Positions 12,196 to 24,155 of a DNA stretch of 64,000 bases are shown in pieces. The translations under genes and the position numbers were made by a program. The notes beneath the pieces were generated by a model. That model made no database searches. It was not told the origin of the DNA and worked only from the letters and a program-made list of their open reading frames with translations. Source of the DNA: Epiperipatus broadwayi (taxonomy: Eukaryota; Onychophora; Udeonychophora; Euonychophora; Peripatidae); NCBI GenBank assembly GCA_028023455.1, contig JAQFVV010000318.1, positions 494,001 to 558,000 on the forward strand, in the 5' to 3' direction. The stretch's first letter is position 1. The number at the start of each line of letters is the position of its first letter.

Positions 12196-14114
12196 TATAA
12201 AAGAGGAATTACATAATACATATAAGTTAAAACTTATTTATATGATATGCTTCATTGTTTTTAAACTATTGCCCTGACAGTCTTTGCTTAAGGAAGTAAT
12301 GAGTTTGATTGCACATTATAAGATAGTTCATAATTATCCAGTTCTAACATTGAGTTTTTGTTCTTAGGGCAAAATCTGATACACATGTTGAACATTTTTT
12401 GTCATGAGTTCATACATTTATTTGGTCAGCTTCCAAATCATTCTATTGGGAAAGGGTTATGCTCTTAACAGTAATATGATAGTCCATGCGATTTATTCTT
12501 TTCAAAAGTCTGCACTGAACATTGACATTTTTTGCCGACTAGTTCACTATTGGTTCTTCATCTTTTGGGCACTTTATATGATGCTATGCTCCTACGGATG
12601 TAGATATGACCATGGGAAGGAAATTCCCTAGGAGGAATCATGGTTGATATAGCCAGAAATTTGGTTAAGCTTCTTTAAACAAGATAAAAAGAAGAAAGAC
12701 CTTTTTTTGAAAACAATGTTCCTTTTTATGTCATTCCAAATATTATCCCTCTCCCCCACTTGGCATTTTTTATTAAAATTAATTTTAGAAATATTTATAA
12801 TAACCATGCAAAAATATTCTTTTGTTATTTTGGCTCCAGTTCTAATTTTCTTGTCTGAATTTTATCAAATTATTAATAAAATTTTTATGTTCAATTAGCT
12901 CATTCAATTTTATAAAATTACTTTTTTACAATAAAGCGTATCTTAATCCCCCCTCCTCCCAGCACCATTGACATACCAAAAGTATAATTAAAATTCAAGA
13001 CCACTAATTTCATTTAGAAATAAGCTAGAAACAATAAAAGAAAGGGATAGAAAAGTTTCCGATTACAAGGTATATGTAGAAACCTGGTCAAGACTCTCTC
13101 ATTCTTCAAAACTATAGCATGACACACTTGTCTCAATAATAATATCTATTGTTTTTTTTTTGATTGATTTGTTGTATCTAGTGTCTATGATTTAATTAAT
13201 TTTGTAAAAAAAAAAAAAGAATAAATAAGTGTAACCAATGTTTTTCTGTAATAAAGAATGAATAAAATACCTTTGAAACAAAATTTAAAATAGATCTTGA
13301 TAACTATATATATGTACTTAGCGTTATTCATCTATTTTCTATATTTTATTTATTAATTAAATAAATTTTACATGCAAATGTAATAAAAATATTATAAAAA
13401 TATCTACTATTCTATTATGAGGTCGGAAAATGTCGCCTCAATATATATATATATTAATATAATTTCAAAATTTCAGTCCATTAAATATTTTTCTGACGAT
13501 TAGTAATAATCAAATTTTGAGCACTTTAATGCTAGTAGATGGTACAGAATTAATAAAAACATTATAAATAATAGTAAGAAAAAAATTATTAGTAAAGAAT
13601 GACGTTGATCAAACTAAAATAGTATGTGATATCTAGATGTTACATTTTATTTTTAAATTGTTATTGCAGAATAGTCAGTGTGGCCTAAGAAAAATGCACA
13701 CTTTGTCCACATTATTATGATAGTGTAGTGTTTATATTATAATAAATTCCAAAAGATATACTGAATATGTAGATAGATATAAATTATGTATAATTAAGTG
13801 AAACTGAAACTGCTCTAGTTTTTTATTCAGTTATAAATGTACTAAAGAAAGTTTTTAGATAAATAACTATTGCTTTGAAACCAATGAAAATTTGTATTAT
13901 ATTTATTAATTTATTTTTTTTTGCTATTGATATGACGTATATAGATAAAAAAATATAATGTGATACTTGAAATCAAAATTTGATTATATATAATTAAAGC
14001 TAACTGTGATAATACATATAAAAGTACGTGTTATTTATTAAATAGTTTTATAATTCTGTGTAAGACATATCATGTAAAAGTCACGTAATTAAAATTCATG
14101 TAGTGTAGTGTCGG
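12196..14114. other. Unassigned sequence
   Basis: 12280-12680 is of higher complexity, with a 75-codon frame (12404-12631) that shows no known motif. The remainder is AT-rich, with a C-rich patch near 12947-12962 and a short (TA)n near 13441. No gene is supported. Confidence 0.45.
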
Positions 14115-14239
14115 AGTTATCTCAATATGTCAAGCGTTGTTTGCCGAGTGGTTAGCACGGTTGCCTTACAAGCAGTTGTCCTGAGATTCGCTTCCCAGCT
14201 GACACTTTGACATATTAAAAAAAAAAGTTACCTCAATAT
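14115..14239 (+). mobile_element. tRNA-Val-like retrosequence/SINE with A-tail and TSD
   Basis: The body has a pol III A-box-like TTTGCCGAGTGGTTAGCAC, an anticodon-arm-like GTTGCCTTACAAGCAG (loop CTTACAA, anticodon TAC, Val-like) and a B-box-like GAGATTCGCTTCCCAG with a plausible T stem. The body ends in about ten A (14217-14226). A 14-bp direct repeat with one mismatch flanks it: AGTTATCTCAATAT (14115-14128) and AGTTACCTCAATAT (14226-14239). A-tail and duplication indicate LINE-mediated insertion. The acceptor stem is poor, so this is not a working tRNA gene. Confidence 0.75.
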
Positions 14240-15539
14240 TTAAGATTATTTTAATTATATTATTTAATTTTAAATATAGTGAAACTTAATGTGGTCTATG
14301 ATTATGAACAAAATTCTCTTTCTTACTTATTGCATCATAAATGTTATTACATGTTGTTGAACTTGATAAATCTATGAAAAAACTCTAAGATTATGGAGTT
14401 TATAATTTATTTATTTGCTGTTAAAGTTACTTATAAACTGAGGATTGTAAATAATAAAGATAAATTTATTCTAATAGCTCTTTATTATTTATTTCTCTTA
14501 AAACAGTTTAATGAGAAATATTTATATTGTTCATAAGATTATTGTAACCTGTAAATATGTGTTGAATAAGAGTGATCGAAATAAGAGTCTCATCATTAAA
14601 TGTTAACCTAAACTATTTATTTATAATTCACATCAATGTAATTTTAGAAGAATAAATAATGTCTTATTGTATACTAAAATATGGTAAAGATATGATTTGA
14701 ACCTGAGATATAAAGTAATTTAGATTTATTATAAAATTATAATTATAATCTGATTTGTCATAGAATGTAATAGCCACATTCAGATTTAGTATTAAATGAC
14801 ATTCAAAATAAGTTTCATGGCTATATATGATTATTGCATCATCATTAGACAGCTGCGACATGATGGTAGCTATAATTCCAATAGCAAGTGGTATGCCATT
14901 GAAGGTTATAGTGATCAGTTTTTGGTGTTGCCACTGGGGCCATGATTTGTGTGAGTTGTTGCTTGTTTACTTAATGTATAGCTATGATTAATTAGATATC
15001 AATTTCACAACTCCCTGATATGGAGTTATTGGTTGTACATTGTTTCATATAAATGAAAGGATTTTAAATAATGCATTTGAGTATTGATGTGAACATTAGC
15101 TTTATAATTGTTTAATTTGAATACTAAAAATAAATTAAGTGACTTGTACTTTATAAGAATAAATTACTAAATATTTTCTTTTCTTTTTGGTATTATATTT
15201 GATTTGAAAAATATTTTGTGTTAGTATCTGATGATAATAATAATTATTCTGTTCTAATGATAAAAATATTTTTTTCTTTCACATTGTTTATTTCATGAAA
15301 ATCCCTGAAAACCACCTAACACATAATTAAGTAAATTTGAGATCAATACATTGGTAAATATTTTAAAAAAAATTGTTTGAAATAAAATTGTTAATGATTT
15401 TATTGTTGTAATGAGTGATGAAGATCATAAGGCAGGATGCATTGGTAGATTATAATTATAGTATTATATTTAAAATTTTATGTAATCCTTATTATTATTG
15501 TTATTGTAATTATATAATAATTTATTAATCATAAATGAT
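14240..15539. other. AT-rich sequence, no supported gene
   Basis: 14860-14960 is less AT-rich but has no long frame. The 65-codon minus-strand frame at 14664-14861 shows no domain. No repeats beyond short TAA/ATT runs near 15230 and 15490. Confidence 0.5.
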
Positions 15540-16430
15540 TCTGAGGAAACTAATGGTATGGCAGAGACTCAAAATATAACATCCCCTAATATTCAAGATC
15601 TGATTTTACAAACATTAAAAACATATCCCAGATCAATTGGGTGAAGTAAAGGAATCTCAAATAGAATTTAAAAAATCTCAAAAAAGCAAATTTTACAGTT
15701 GAAAGAATCTCAAGAAAGTCTTAGGGAAAATCATTAAAAAGATAGTGAAAGCAAAATTGAAAATGCTTAGGATGAGACTGTAAGATAATTTAATTATAGA
15801 TTTTACTTATTAGAGATCAACTGTAAGAATTCCAAGGAAGATTCTGATCAATGATTGAAGGATATTAGGGATAGTTTAGCTCAATATAAAATAAAATCAG
15901 ATGATAAATTTCATAATTTGGAAATTAAAGTAAAGGAATTTAGTGTCACATTAATAGAACAAATTGTTGTTATTAATACCCAGATTCAATGTATTGAGGC
16001 ATAGTTCAGTCAGTTGATAGAGGATTTAAAAAATAAATAAGTTCATGGATTTAGAAGGATAAGTGATAGCCATAATAATATAAGGGAAAAATAATTCAAA
16101 CTCATGAAAGTATTCAGGTTAAAATGAGAAGAAAGTTGGTTAATATAGTGAATGACTCAGCACAAAAATAAAAGAAGCCAGAAAATTTAATATAAGGCTA
16201 AATGGGGACATAAAGAAATTTTAAAAAGAATTGAAGAAAATAGCAAGCAAATATGAAGAGTAGTCAGGTCAACTAATAGAGCAAAAATAGGAATATTAGA
16301 AGAACTTTAAACAGGAACAGAAACATTTTTGTCCAAAAAATATTGGAACAGATGCAAATAGGTGCTGAAATACAAAATGTTCATAAAAAATTGAGGATCA
16401 CAAATTGTTAATGAACAAAATAACACAAAT
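15540..16430 (+). pseudogene. Decayed coiled-coil ORF, possibly a retroelement gag
   Basis: All three plus frames are broken by stops, but joined segments read as charged, heptad-like protein: SEETNGMAETQNITSP near 15541, LKESQESLRENH-like text near 15690-15740, DDKFHNLEIKVKEFSVTLI (about 15901), then HGFRRISDSHNNIREK (about 16044) and VKMRRKLVNIVNDSAQ. A-rich, Lys/Glu/Gln/Ser-rich composition with long amphipathic stretches is seen at the N-terminus of some Ty3/gypsy gag proteins, which is the basis for the guess. No zinc knuckle, protease or RT follows within 1 kb. It could equally be a host coiled-coil pseudogene. Confidence 0.4.
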
Positions 16431-17042
16431 GCAATGATATATCTTTAATGAATTGTAAATAACAATTGCATTTGTCAGAATAATTATTTTTTATAATATG
16501 TTGTAAAAGTCAGAGATCTATTTATTCTACAGAATCTTTTCTCTCTATGATAGCTAGTGAAATAAAATGAGCAGATAAAGTCTAAAAGAATAAGTATTGT
16601 AATAGGATAAGTGTTATTTACACAGTTCTACAAGAATGCGAAAATGATTTATTCTCATTCAGCATTATCACATTAATTAACAATTGAAGAGTTACTTTTT
16701 TTTCTATTGATTAATCTATCACTGTTACATAATCAAATTATGTCCCTATAGGTCAGAAGTTCATGATTCTATCTCTGATGGAATGAAATCTTAATGAAAG
16801 CCAAATAAAAGATAATATTAATAAGATGAGTGTTTGATAAATTTATTTATTCACACTACCACTTACCAAAAAAAAAAAAAAAGACTCTTTTAGCCATAAT
16901 TGAGCACATAATAATAATATTAGAATTATCAAAAATAAAAATTAATGATTTCCTTTATACTGTTTTTTTCTTCATATAAATTATAAAAAATAATAAAAAC
17001 ATCATATATGACAGCTATATATATATATATATTAATAATTGT
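16431..17042. other. AT-rich spacer with (TA)n near its end
   Basis: No coding signal. Contains an A-run near 16868-16882 and a short TATATATATATAT tract at about 17017-17032, which sits at the outer left tip of the large inverted repeat. Confidence 0.5.
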
Positions 17043-18575
17043 ACATAAAAAGCCCTTTTCAGCACATGGTTTTGTGCTCTTCTTATATGTTAAGCCTCTA
17101 TTTTAACATTAAAAAATTATTATAGAGACAATTCTATCTACTGTTTTATAATGGAAGTAAAATATCAGCAATAACAAAACAAAACACGACTATAACAGAA
17201 TAAAATTATGACACTATGATACAGAGACTCAATAAAAGTTAAAAGAATTAACTATATAACATAATATACAGAATAAATAAAAGCATACCTTATACAACTT
17301 TATATAGCTTATCTTATTACATAATTTTCCATTCATTTTTAATTTACTAGTTATTAATTAAATTTATTAAAGTTTTATAAATATTTATATAATTATTTAA
17401 ATTATGCTTAAAATGATATGCTTTAAGCCAATAAACATCACATGATCACCATTTCTTATGCTTGCTTATAACTTGTCAAAACAGGCAAAACTCTTTATAC
17501 GTATTGCCACTCAGTGCAAGCCAGGTTTCTGGCATCCATTGATTACTCTGGCTTGCACTGAGTGTCAATACATATAAAAAGTTTTGCCTTATTTAGTAAT
17601 ATGCTTCATATATTTATATTCTTTTTGCATTTTTAATGTAATTTAAAAGTTTAATAGTTTTTGTAGCATCTATTTTATGTCTACATGTTAAATAGTGAAT
17701 GTATAAAACATATTTATAATCTTGTTTATTAATTGCATTGTTATGTTTTTTTTGTTTTTATATCTACCTGTTTTTCTGTATGACTATAATAAGTCATATT
17801 GTAATGGTTACAATTAATTATACAATTCTTTTTTTTTTGTATTTTATCTTGTCTCCTATTTTATAATTACCTATTATTTTTTCAAGACTTTTATTTGTCT
17901 ATCCAATATTTACATATTTTATAATTATCTATTAATTTTTCTATTCTTTTACTAGTTAACCATTTAATATTTATAAGTTTATTGATAAACATATAAATAT
18001 TGTATGGTCAATTAATAAAACACTAAAAAAAATAATAGATAATTATATAAAAAAAAGAATTATATATAAAACTGTAATCATCACAATCTATGGTCATACA
18101 ATTAAATGTAAAAACCAAAGAACATAACAATGCTATTAATACATTTAGTACTTAACATATGGACATAAAACAGATGCTACAAATATATTAAATTACTTTA
18201 AAGATCCAATAAGACAAATATATGAAATATTTTATGTTAAGTATAACTTAAATAATTGTATGAATATTTGTAAAACATCAATAAATTTAGTTAATAACTG
18301 GTCAGTTAAAAATGAATGGAAAATTATATAATAAAGCAGTATATATAAAATTATATAAGGTATGTTTTTTATTTACATTGTTATGTTATGTATTTAATTA
18401 TTTCAACTTTTATTAAATATCTACATCATAATTTTATTCTGTTTTATTTTCTTATTGTTGTTATTTTATTTCCATTATAGGTTACGAGATAATGTTCTAT
18501 CTGCAAAAATTTGTTAATATTAAAATGATTCTTAATATTTGAAAAGGATTCAAAGCCATACTCCACAAAAGGCTT

Positions 18576-18580
<5 letters not shown>
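17043..18580. repeat. ~1.5-kb diverged inverted repeat (foldback)
   Basis: Centre at GTTTATTGATAAAC (17977-17990). Paired blocks working outward, left with complement of right: TTTTATAATTAC/TATCTATTA near the centre; GTAGCATCTATTTTATGTC (about 17664) with 18161-18182; CATACCTTATA and TAATTTTCCATTCATTTTTAA (17284-17345) with 18303-18366; GAATAAAATTATGA (about 17200) with 18428-18441; AAAAAGCCCTTTTCAGCACA (about 17046) with 18558-18576. The centre also holds a 58-bp unit twice in direct and once in inverted orientation. Arms differ at perhaps a quarter of positions (estimated by eye). No protein recognised. Confidence 0.82.
17424..17598. mobile_element. Foldback element family A (copy 1) with 8-bp TSD
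   Basis: Inside the left arm of the large inverted repeat. The inner terminal repeat CAGGCAAAACTCTTTATACG...CACTCAGTGCAAGCCAG is mirrored by CTGGCTTGCACTGAGTG...AAAAAGTTTTGCCT. It is flanked by ATATGCTT at 17416-17423 and 17599-17606. Removing it makes the left arm align base for base with the uninterrupted right arm over 29 bp around the site, so the right arm serves as the empty site. An 8-bp duplication is typical of hAT, P and some other DNA transposons. Related copies lie at 56921-57627. No coding capacity. Confidence 0.82.
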
Positions 18581-18611
<31 letters not shown>

Positions 18612-18619
18612 AAGCCTTT

Positions 18620-18650
<31 letters not shown>
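18566..18650. repeat. Perfect palindrome on (TA)n plus adjacent (TA)n
   Basis: CAAAAGGCTTCTTATATATA (from 18566) is followed by (TA)n and then its exact complement ending AGAAGCCTTTTG at 18621. A second (TA)n continues to about 18650. It marks the right outer tip of the 1.5-kb inverted repeat. TYIYIY-type frames here are artefacts. Confidence 0.9.
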
Positions 18651-18652
<2 letters not shown>

Positions 18653-18978
18653 AAACAATTAGATCTAAATATTCACCTGTTTCACCTACTATAGTCACAG
18701 TAGTATATTTATTTGTATGTATTTCACTCCAAATTGCATGTATTTCTTTAATTCAGAACTCGGAACTTGTGCTCTTAATAATTTTAGAGTATGTACCTGT
18801 ATAAGTTCCTATTTCATTATAATATGTACACCAGTAAAGGTAATATATACACACATATAGCCTCCATTCATTAAAACAGTGTAAACCTAACTGTATGTGC
18901 AGCTTGAATTTACATATAGAATTATATTTAAACTTTAGTAAAAAAAATCACTTATTTAAAATTTAGTCCTAATATTTC

Positions 18979-19205
18979 TTTTAAAATTATTTCAAGTTTA
19001 TTCTTTGTTAGAAGTACAGATGGTAAAGTTGTTTATGAGTTAACATTTACTCAAAATTATATTTTAGTTAAAGATTGACCAGATTAGCATTTTTTAAAAT
19101 TATTTTAAGTTTATACTTTTGTTTAAAACTGCAAACTGTGAAGTTGTTTATGAGTTTTAGCATTTGACCAAAATAATATTTTAACTTAATTAGCATTATA
19201 ACTAA
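18979..19205. repeat. Tandem duplication, ~118-bp unit, two copies
   Basis: Copy 1 (about 18979-19092) and copy 2 (about 19097-19205) share TTTTAAAATTATTT(C/T)AAGTTTAT, AAGTTGTTTATGAGTT and a CATTT-AC-CAAAA block in the same order. Diverged, non-coding. Confidence 0.7.
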
Positions 19206-21249
19206 AAAATCAATTTAAAAATTAGCCAGTCATAAATTTTGACTTGACCATTTGGAAGGGCCTAGGGAGAGTTTTTGCTTAGGCATGGTAAAAGATAATT
19301 AAGAGCATGGGGTTTGAAGCAGTAAACAAGTGAGGTCGTTAATGCAAGAAAGCAAGAGGGAGATGCTGAAAATAGTTTTTGTAGTAATAATAGGAAATAT
19401 ATAAAAATATTATTATAATTATAATAAAAAAGGAGAACAAACTACACATAACTTTATGTAATTTGACTGTTAACATCATCGGGAGACTGAGTTTGAGTAC
19501 TATATAGAAAACACTTAAAGTTGCTAAGATGAGAACCATCAGCTAGTGGGAGATAGAGTTGCCATTTACTTCCACTAGAGCTATTCTACCAATGGTAATA
19601 ACATCAACTGTTTTACACCAAAGAACCATCAACAACCACCCTGCAAGTATAAGCCAACAGCCTTGATAATAATGAAGCTGTATCTAGAAGCCATCTCAGC
19701 AATAATGGAGTTGAATCTAAGAAGCCAGCTTAACCACAAGCAAACTGTATCTAATAAGCTGCCTTAAAATGGTGAAGCTGATTATCTATTAAAATGCATC
19801 AGAAAGAAGGAAGCCATATTCATGTTTGTCAAAGGAGAATAGGAATCATGCTCGGAGAAGCTGCCCATTCATAAACGTTTACTAGAATCTCTCTCAAGAA
19901 TTACAGTAAAGCATGCTAAAAATACCATTTAATTCTTTAAAATAATTATCAAACTAGCAATCATTATGTCTCCTACAAAATTCTGCTAAGTAAAGGTAAA
20001 TCTGCTATTTATCTTTAATTTAAAGTAGTCACTTTATAAAATCTTGCTTGATCATACACTTACACATATATTCATTTTAATCTTTAATGTTTAAAGAGCT
20101 TATTTATTGTTTAGATTTATTTTATGCCTTTTATTATAGTTATGTTTGATTTATGCTAAAGTAATCAGAATGGAGTTTGGCGGAATTGTTAATTCTCAGA
20201 GAGATACTTATATGCTCTCATTGTGCTAATTTGCTTTAAAGAAACAGATAAACTCCCTTCTGGATTTAATATTCCTCTGCCAATGATAATATGGCTATCT
20301 ATAACATGGTCTAATAAATAATTATAAAAGAGTGTTTATTTGCATTAGGCAAGAGCAATTTTCTACAGTATATATGCAATTAATATTTAGATCTCTAATA
20401 GCCTCTACAATATACTGTAAAATCCCATAATTACATACCTTAAGCAGTATAGGTAACTTTTAAGCAATATTCTTAGTATTTCCCCATAGTAAAATTATTA
20501 TGTACTATTTTGAAACTGAGTAATGGCAGTAGCACTGATAGACACTCCGTATTTTGTGTATTTAGTAAATTAAAGTAATTAGATTAGCAGAGCAAATGTG
20601 ATGCTCAATAGAAAAATAATGCTTAGCTTTTTGCTATACTCTCTACACACAGATGTGTCTGCATTGGGGTTGATTTAATGTCAAACCATGCCAGTTAGTT
20701 TGGACAGCAAAGTAATTTTGTATTAGATATTTTAAAGGGACCAAAGAGTCTCATCCTAGAAGTAGCTGTTTGATCATCCAGACTAAAGAAGTCTCATTTT
20801 ATCAGTATAGCAAGCAGTTCAGTCTAAAGAACTGGCTACTTGGTAATAAATCTTTATGAGCACACTTTCAAGATGCATTCATTCTACTAGTATATTTGGT
20901 ATGCCATAGAATCTGAAGTTGCACTGTCTCCATCAGTTCCACCCACTTTATTAAATAACCTCAGCTTTGATCTGAGCCAGAATTTGAATTAACTTGATTA
21001 ATTTGTATCACAAATTAGATGTAAATTTGATGATAAGTAATATACATCTCAGTTAGTATGATCACCCCCGTTTTTGCTAAATTCTTGGTGTATATTTTGG
21101 CATAGATTGCTACATAAACTTTGTATAATATTTGTTCAGCACTATTTAATTAAAGGGAGAAATGGCCAATGTAAATGTTATTCCACCACTGTAACTTTGT
21201 TTTTATCGTATATAAAAAGCTGAAATAAAAATCCCTTGATAAATATAAA
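19206..21249. other. Unassigned, moderately complex sequence
   Basis: 19560-19900 has a loose internal repetition of a segment containing GAAGCTGTATCTA and AAGCC (about 19670-19790). 20500-21000 is of higher complexity, like an old repeat body, with a near-palindrome around 20375-20435. No open frame of note and no recognisable domain. Confidence 0.45.
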
Positions 21250-21600
21250 CATTCACCTGCATGTGAAGGAATTTTATACCTCTGTGTCTTTGCTCTTTCA
21301 TTTGTATAATAAATTCATCCATATTGTCCATCATAAAGCTAAAGTATTACCTTTGTAAAGTAACATTCACTTGCATGTGAATAATTTATATACCTTGGTT
21401 TTATAGTTTGTTATTTTGTATCATACCTTTATATTATTTCCCATTACGTAAAGCTCAACTATTAATCTTACTAATATATACATTCACCTGCATGTGACTG
21501 ATTTCTATATCCTTTTGTTTTGTTACTTATAAATTTATATATTAAATTTTCTAAACTATATCACATCTATGTCTCAGTCCTTGCTCATTGTCTTTATGAA
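21250..21600. repeat. Three-copy minisatellite with palindromic TCACCTGCATGTGA
   Basis: Units of about 112-118 bp start at 21250, 21363 and 21481, each opening with ACATTCAC(C/T)TGCATGTGA followed by a TTTATA(C/T)C-type block and T-rich sequence. The 14-bp core is nearly palindromic and contains two CANNTG (E-box-form) sites per unit. Upstream at 21209-21235 lie TATAAAAAGC and AATAAA-like strings, so this could be an old LTR or promoter repeat; function unknown. Confidence 0.72.
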
Positions 21601-24118
21601 TCACTAGTTAAGTCATTTAGTATTACTTAGGGGGGGATAAGTCTCATGCTCTACCATTTTGCTATTGCTGGAACATGGTAAAGGAAATGTCTAGTGTAGC
21701 CTCAGGCAGTTCATTCGCTAGAAGGATTTTAAAGCACAGGTAAAAGAAGGTATATATGATCAGACATAGGGTGTCACCATCCTGACTTGGTCAGCCTGTT
21801 TCTTTTTCTCTGGGACTCTCAGTCTGTTGAGCAAATGTACAAACATGACCATTATTTCTTTTTATCAGGGCACCAGGATTCATGTAAGAATCCACTGAAA
21901 TCTGTCACATCACGTATGGCAAATTAAAAAGAAAAATGTTTTTAAAAGAATCGGTATTATATTATACCGTAACTAGAATTATTTTTTAGACATTATTATT
22001 CCTTGAGCTTATTCAAAACATATTGGCAAAGATAAATTATATTTTCAAATCTTACTAAACTAATATTAATAAATTTAATAATAATCATTAATAACTATTA
22101 TTAATAACATTAAATGAAAAAGGTTGATAAAAGTAAAATCTCTTTTATTCTAACAAACTAAAAATATTTTTAAATTAAATAATTAAATAGTGTTGGAAAG
22201 TACACATGCTAATAATGAATCAATTAATAAAAACAGTTAGATAAAGTAATTAAAGCAATTTAATCATGTTCACTCCTTACATTTCATTTCCAAGATCTTG
22301 TATAAAGTTCTTTAAAAGAAAGTCCCTTGAGTACAAAAATTAATATCAGGATTGTATTATAAGCTTATATACATGATTGTTTGCAAACTTTTAAGTCACA
22401 ATCAGGAAAAATTACTCTTAACTCACCGGTAAGTTTAGTGAGTTCACGAAGCTTGTAGATTACTATGCATAGTTTTTTTTTTGTGGGAGAATGAGCTCGG
22501 CCATCAGTTATAAGTTGATCTTGTGGTATATTCTACTGGTCAGTCACAAAAGCTTTTCTGGTGTCCATCTTCAGGAACAATGTCAGCAAAAGCTCCGGTT
22601 CACTCCAACATGCAGAATTATTTCAGTGTAGGGTGATCCTGGGTATATTCTTTTGTTATCCAGGACCAACCATAGGAAAAACAGACAAAACAAGATGTTG
22701 ATCAAACTGACCTCTTCCTTTTTATACTCTAGGTCCAGTTTTCAGACTTCTGTGCATACCTTTTGTTTGTCAAAAATATACATTGATAATCTTGTACATT
22801 CTTTATAAAATTTATGTTGCAAAGTCTTTATTTTTTTAAGCATAATTCTGCCATCTTTAATTAGCTAAAATATTTTTCTTTTTGCTTATCTGGATTGGTA
22901 ATTTGTGTGTCTTTTGTTCTCTCAAATTTTTACTTTTATTTTTAACTAGATAAAAAAAATATGAAGGACAATTTTAACTCTCATTGTATGTTTTAACAAA
23001 AATTATACTAATCAAAAAAAAAATCTAAATTTACTTTTTTTTTGCTTTTACCAAATGCCAATATATTTGTACCATATATAAATAAATGGTACAATATATA
23101 TATATATATTGTAACTAAAATAAATGTGATCATTTAATTCATTGTAACATAAATAAAGGTTCAAAAGATTCGATCCAAGTATCAAAAATCCAAATATTAT
23201 AACTTAATAAACAAAAAAGAATTGTAGCTTTTATTTTATATCACAGAGAAAAGAATTATTTAACCTGAGTAGTGGCTATTAAACAAAATATCAGACTGAT
23301 GAGTTATCAATCATATTAAGGGTCATTGGATTAAATGAAACATACTCCTGGATAGTAGCTATACTAGTAAATAAATATTAAAATGATGTTACTTCTATAA
23401 TTAGATTTCTCAAAGATATCACAATATCAATAATTAGAAACAATAATGCCTGGAGACTAATCATTTAAGATGTCTGTTTATTTCAAACCCTAGTTAGGCA
23501 GGCATTGTATCATCAATAAACAAGTAGAAACGATAAACAAATTATTCAGAACAAACTATTATAGCTCAGGAAATAACATCAAGTGGGTGAGTACACTGGT
23601 AATTCAATAAAATAATTTCTCAGGTATACATATGGTAGATTTTGTTCACTTTCATCTCTTGGTTTGATGTCAAGTGCATATTTAAGTTAATAACAAGTGA
23701 ATATGGTCTATCAAGGTGCCACTAGATTATCTGAATCTAGACACAGTTATATCTTATAACCTTTTCACATGTACTGGATTTGAATCCCTTTTGGTACTTT
23801 ATTTCTAATAAAAATGGATGATTTTGCTTTTAGACCCATATCACTGTATGCACTAATATTTAGGTACATAAAACATCTTTAAAACAAAGTGGAGTATATA
23901 AATTCATCATACAGAAATCATTTCCCAGATCTTAACATAATAAATGTGTTTCAATACTTTTTTATACGTTTTATTAGCTCAGATTATATTATTAATTTAG
24001 AATGGCAGTTCACTCATCCTTGCATGATATAGATGATGGGATGGTGGTTATTATAATAATAAGAAATCAATATTTATTTATGGCCTTTAAACATTTAAAC
24101 AGCTCATTAATTAAAATG
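21601..24118. other. Unassigned sequence with an LTR- or promoter-like patch
   Basis: 21640-21930 and 22420-22750 are less AT-rich and look like repeat bodies. On the minus strand near 22720 there is GAGTATAAAAAGGAAGAG, a good TATA-box form, but no gene follows it. (TA)n at about 23095-23111. No coding region recognised. Confidence 0.45.
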
Positions 24119-24155
24119 TGATGATGATGATGATGACAATGATAATGATAATGAT
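24119..24155. repeat. (ATG)n/(AATG)n microsatellite
   Basis: ATGATGATGATGATGATGAC followed by AATGATAATGATAATGAT. Short and slightly imperfect. Confidence 0.85.

Noticed and set aside
21790-21930. Possible third copy of the LINE tail (TTTCTCTGGGACTC..., TCACATCACG)
   Set aside because: Only two short strings match and spacing differs; not convincing without a computed alignment.
22700-22740. TATA box on the minus strand (GAGTATAAAAAGGAAGAG)
   Set aside because: Good match but no downstream gene or LTR structure; AT-rich DNA gives such matches often.
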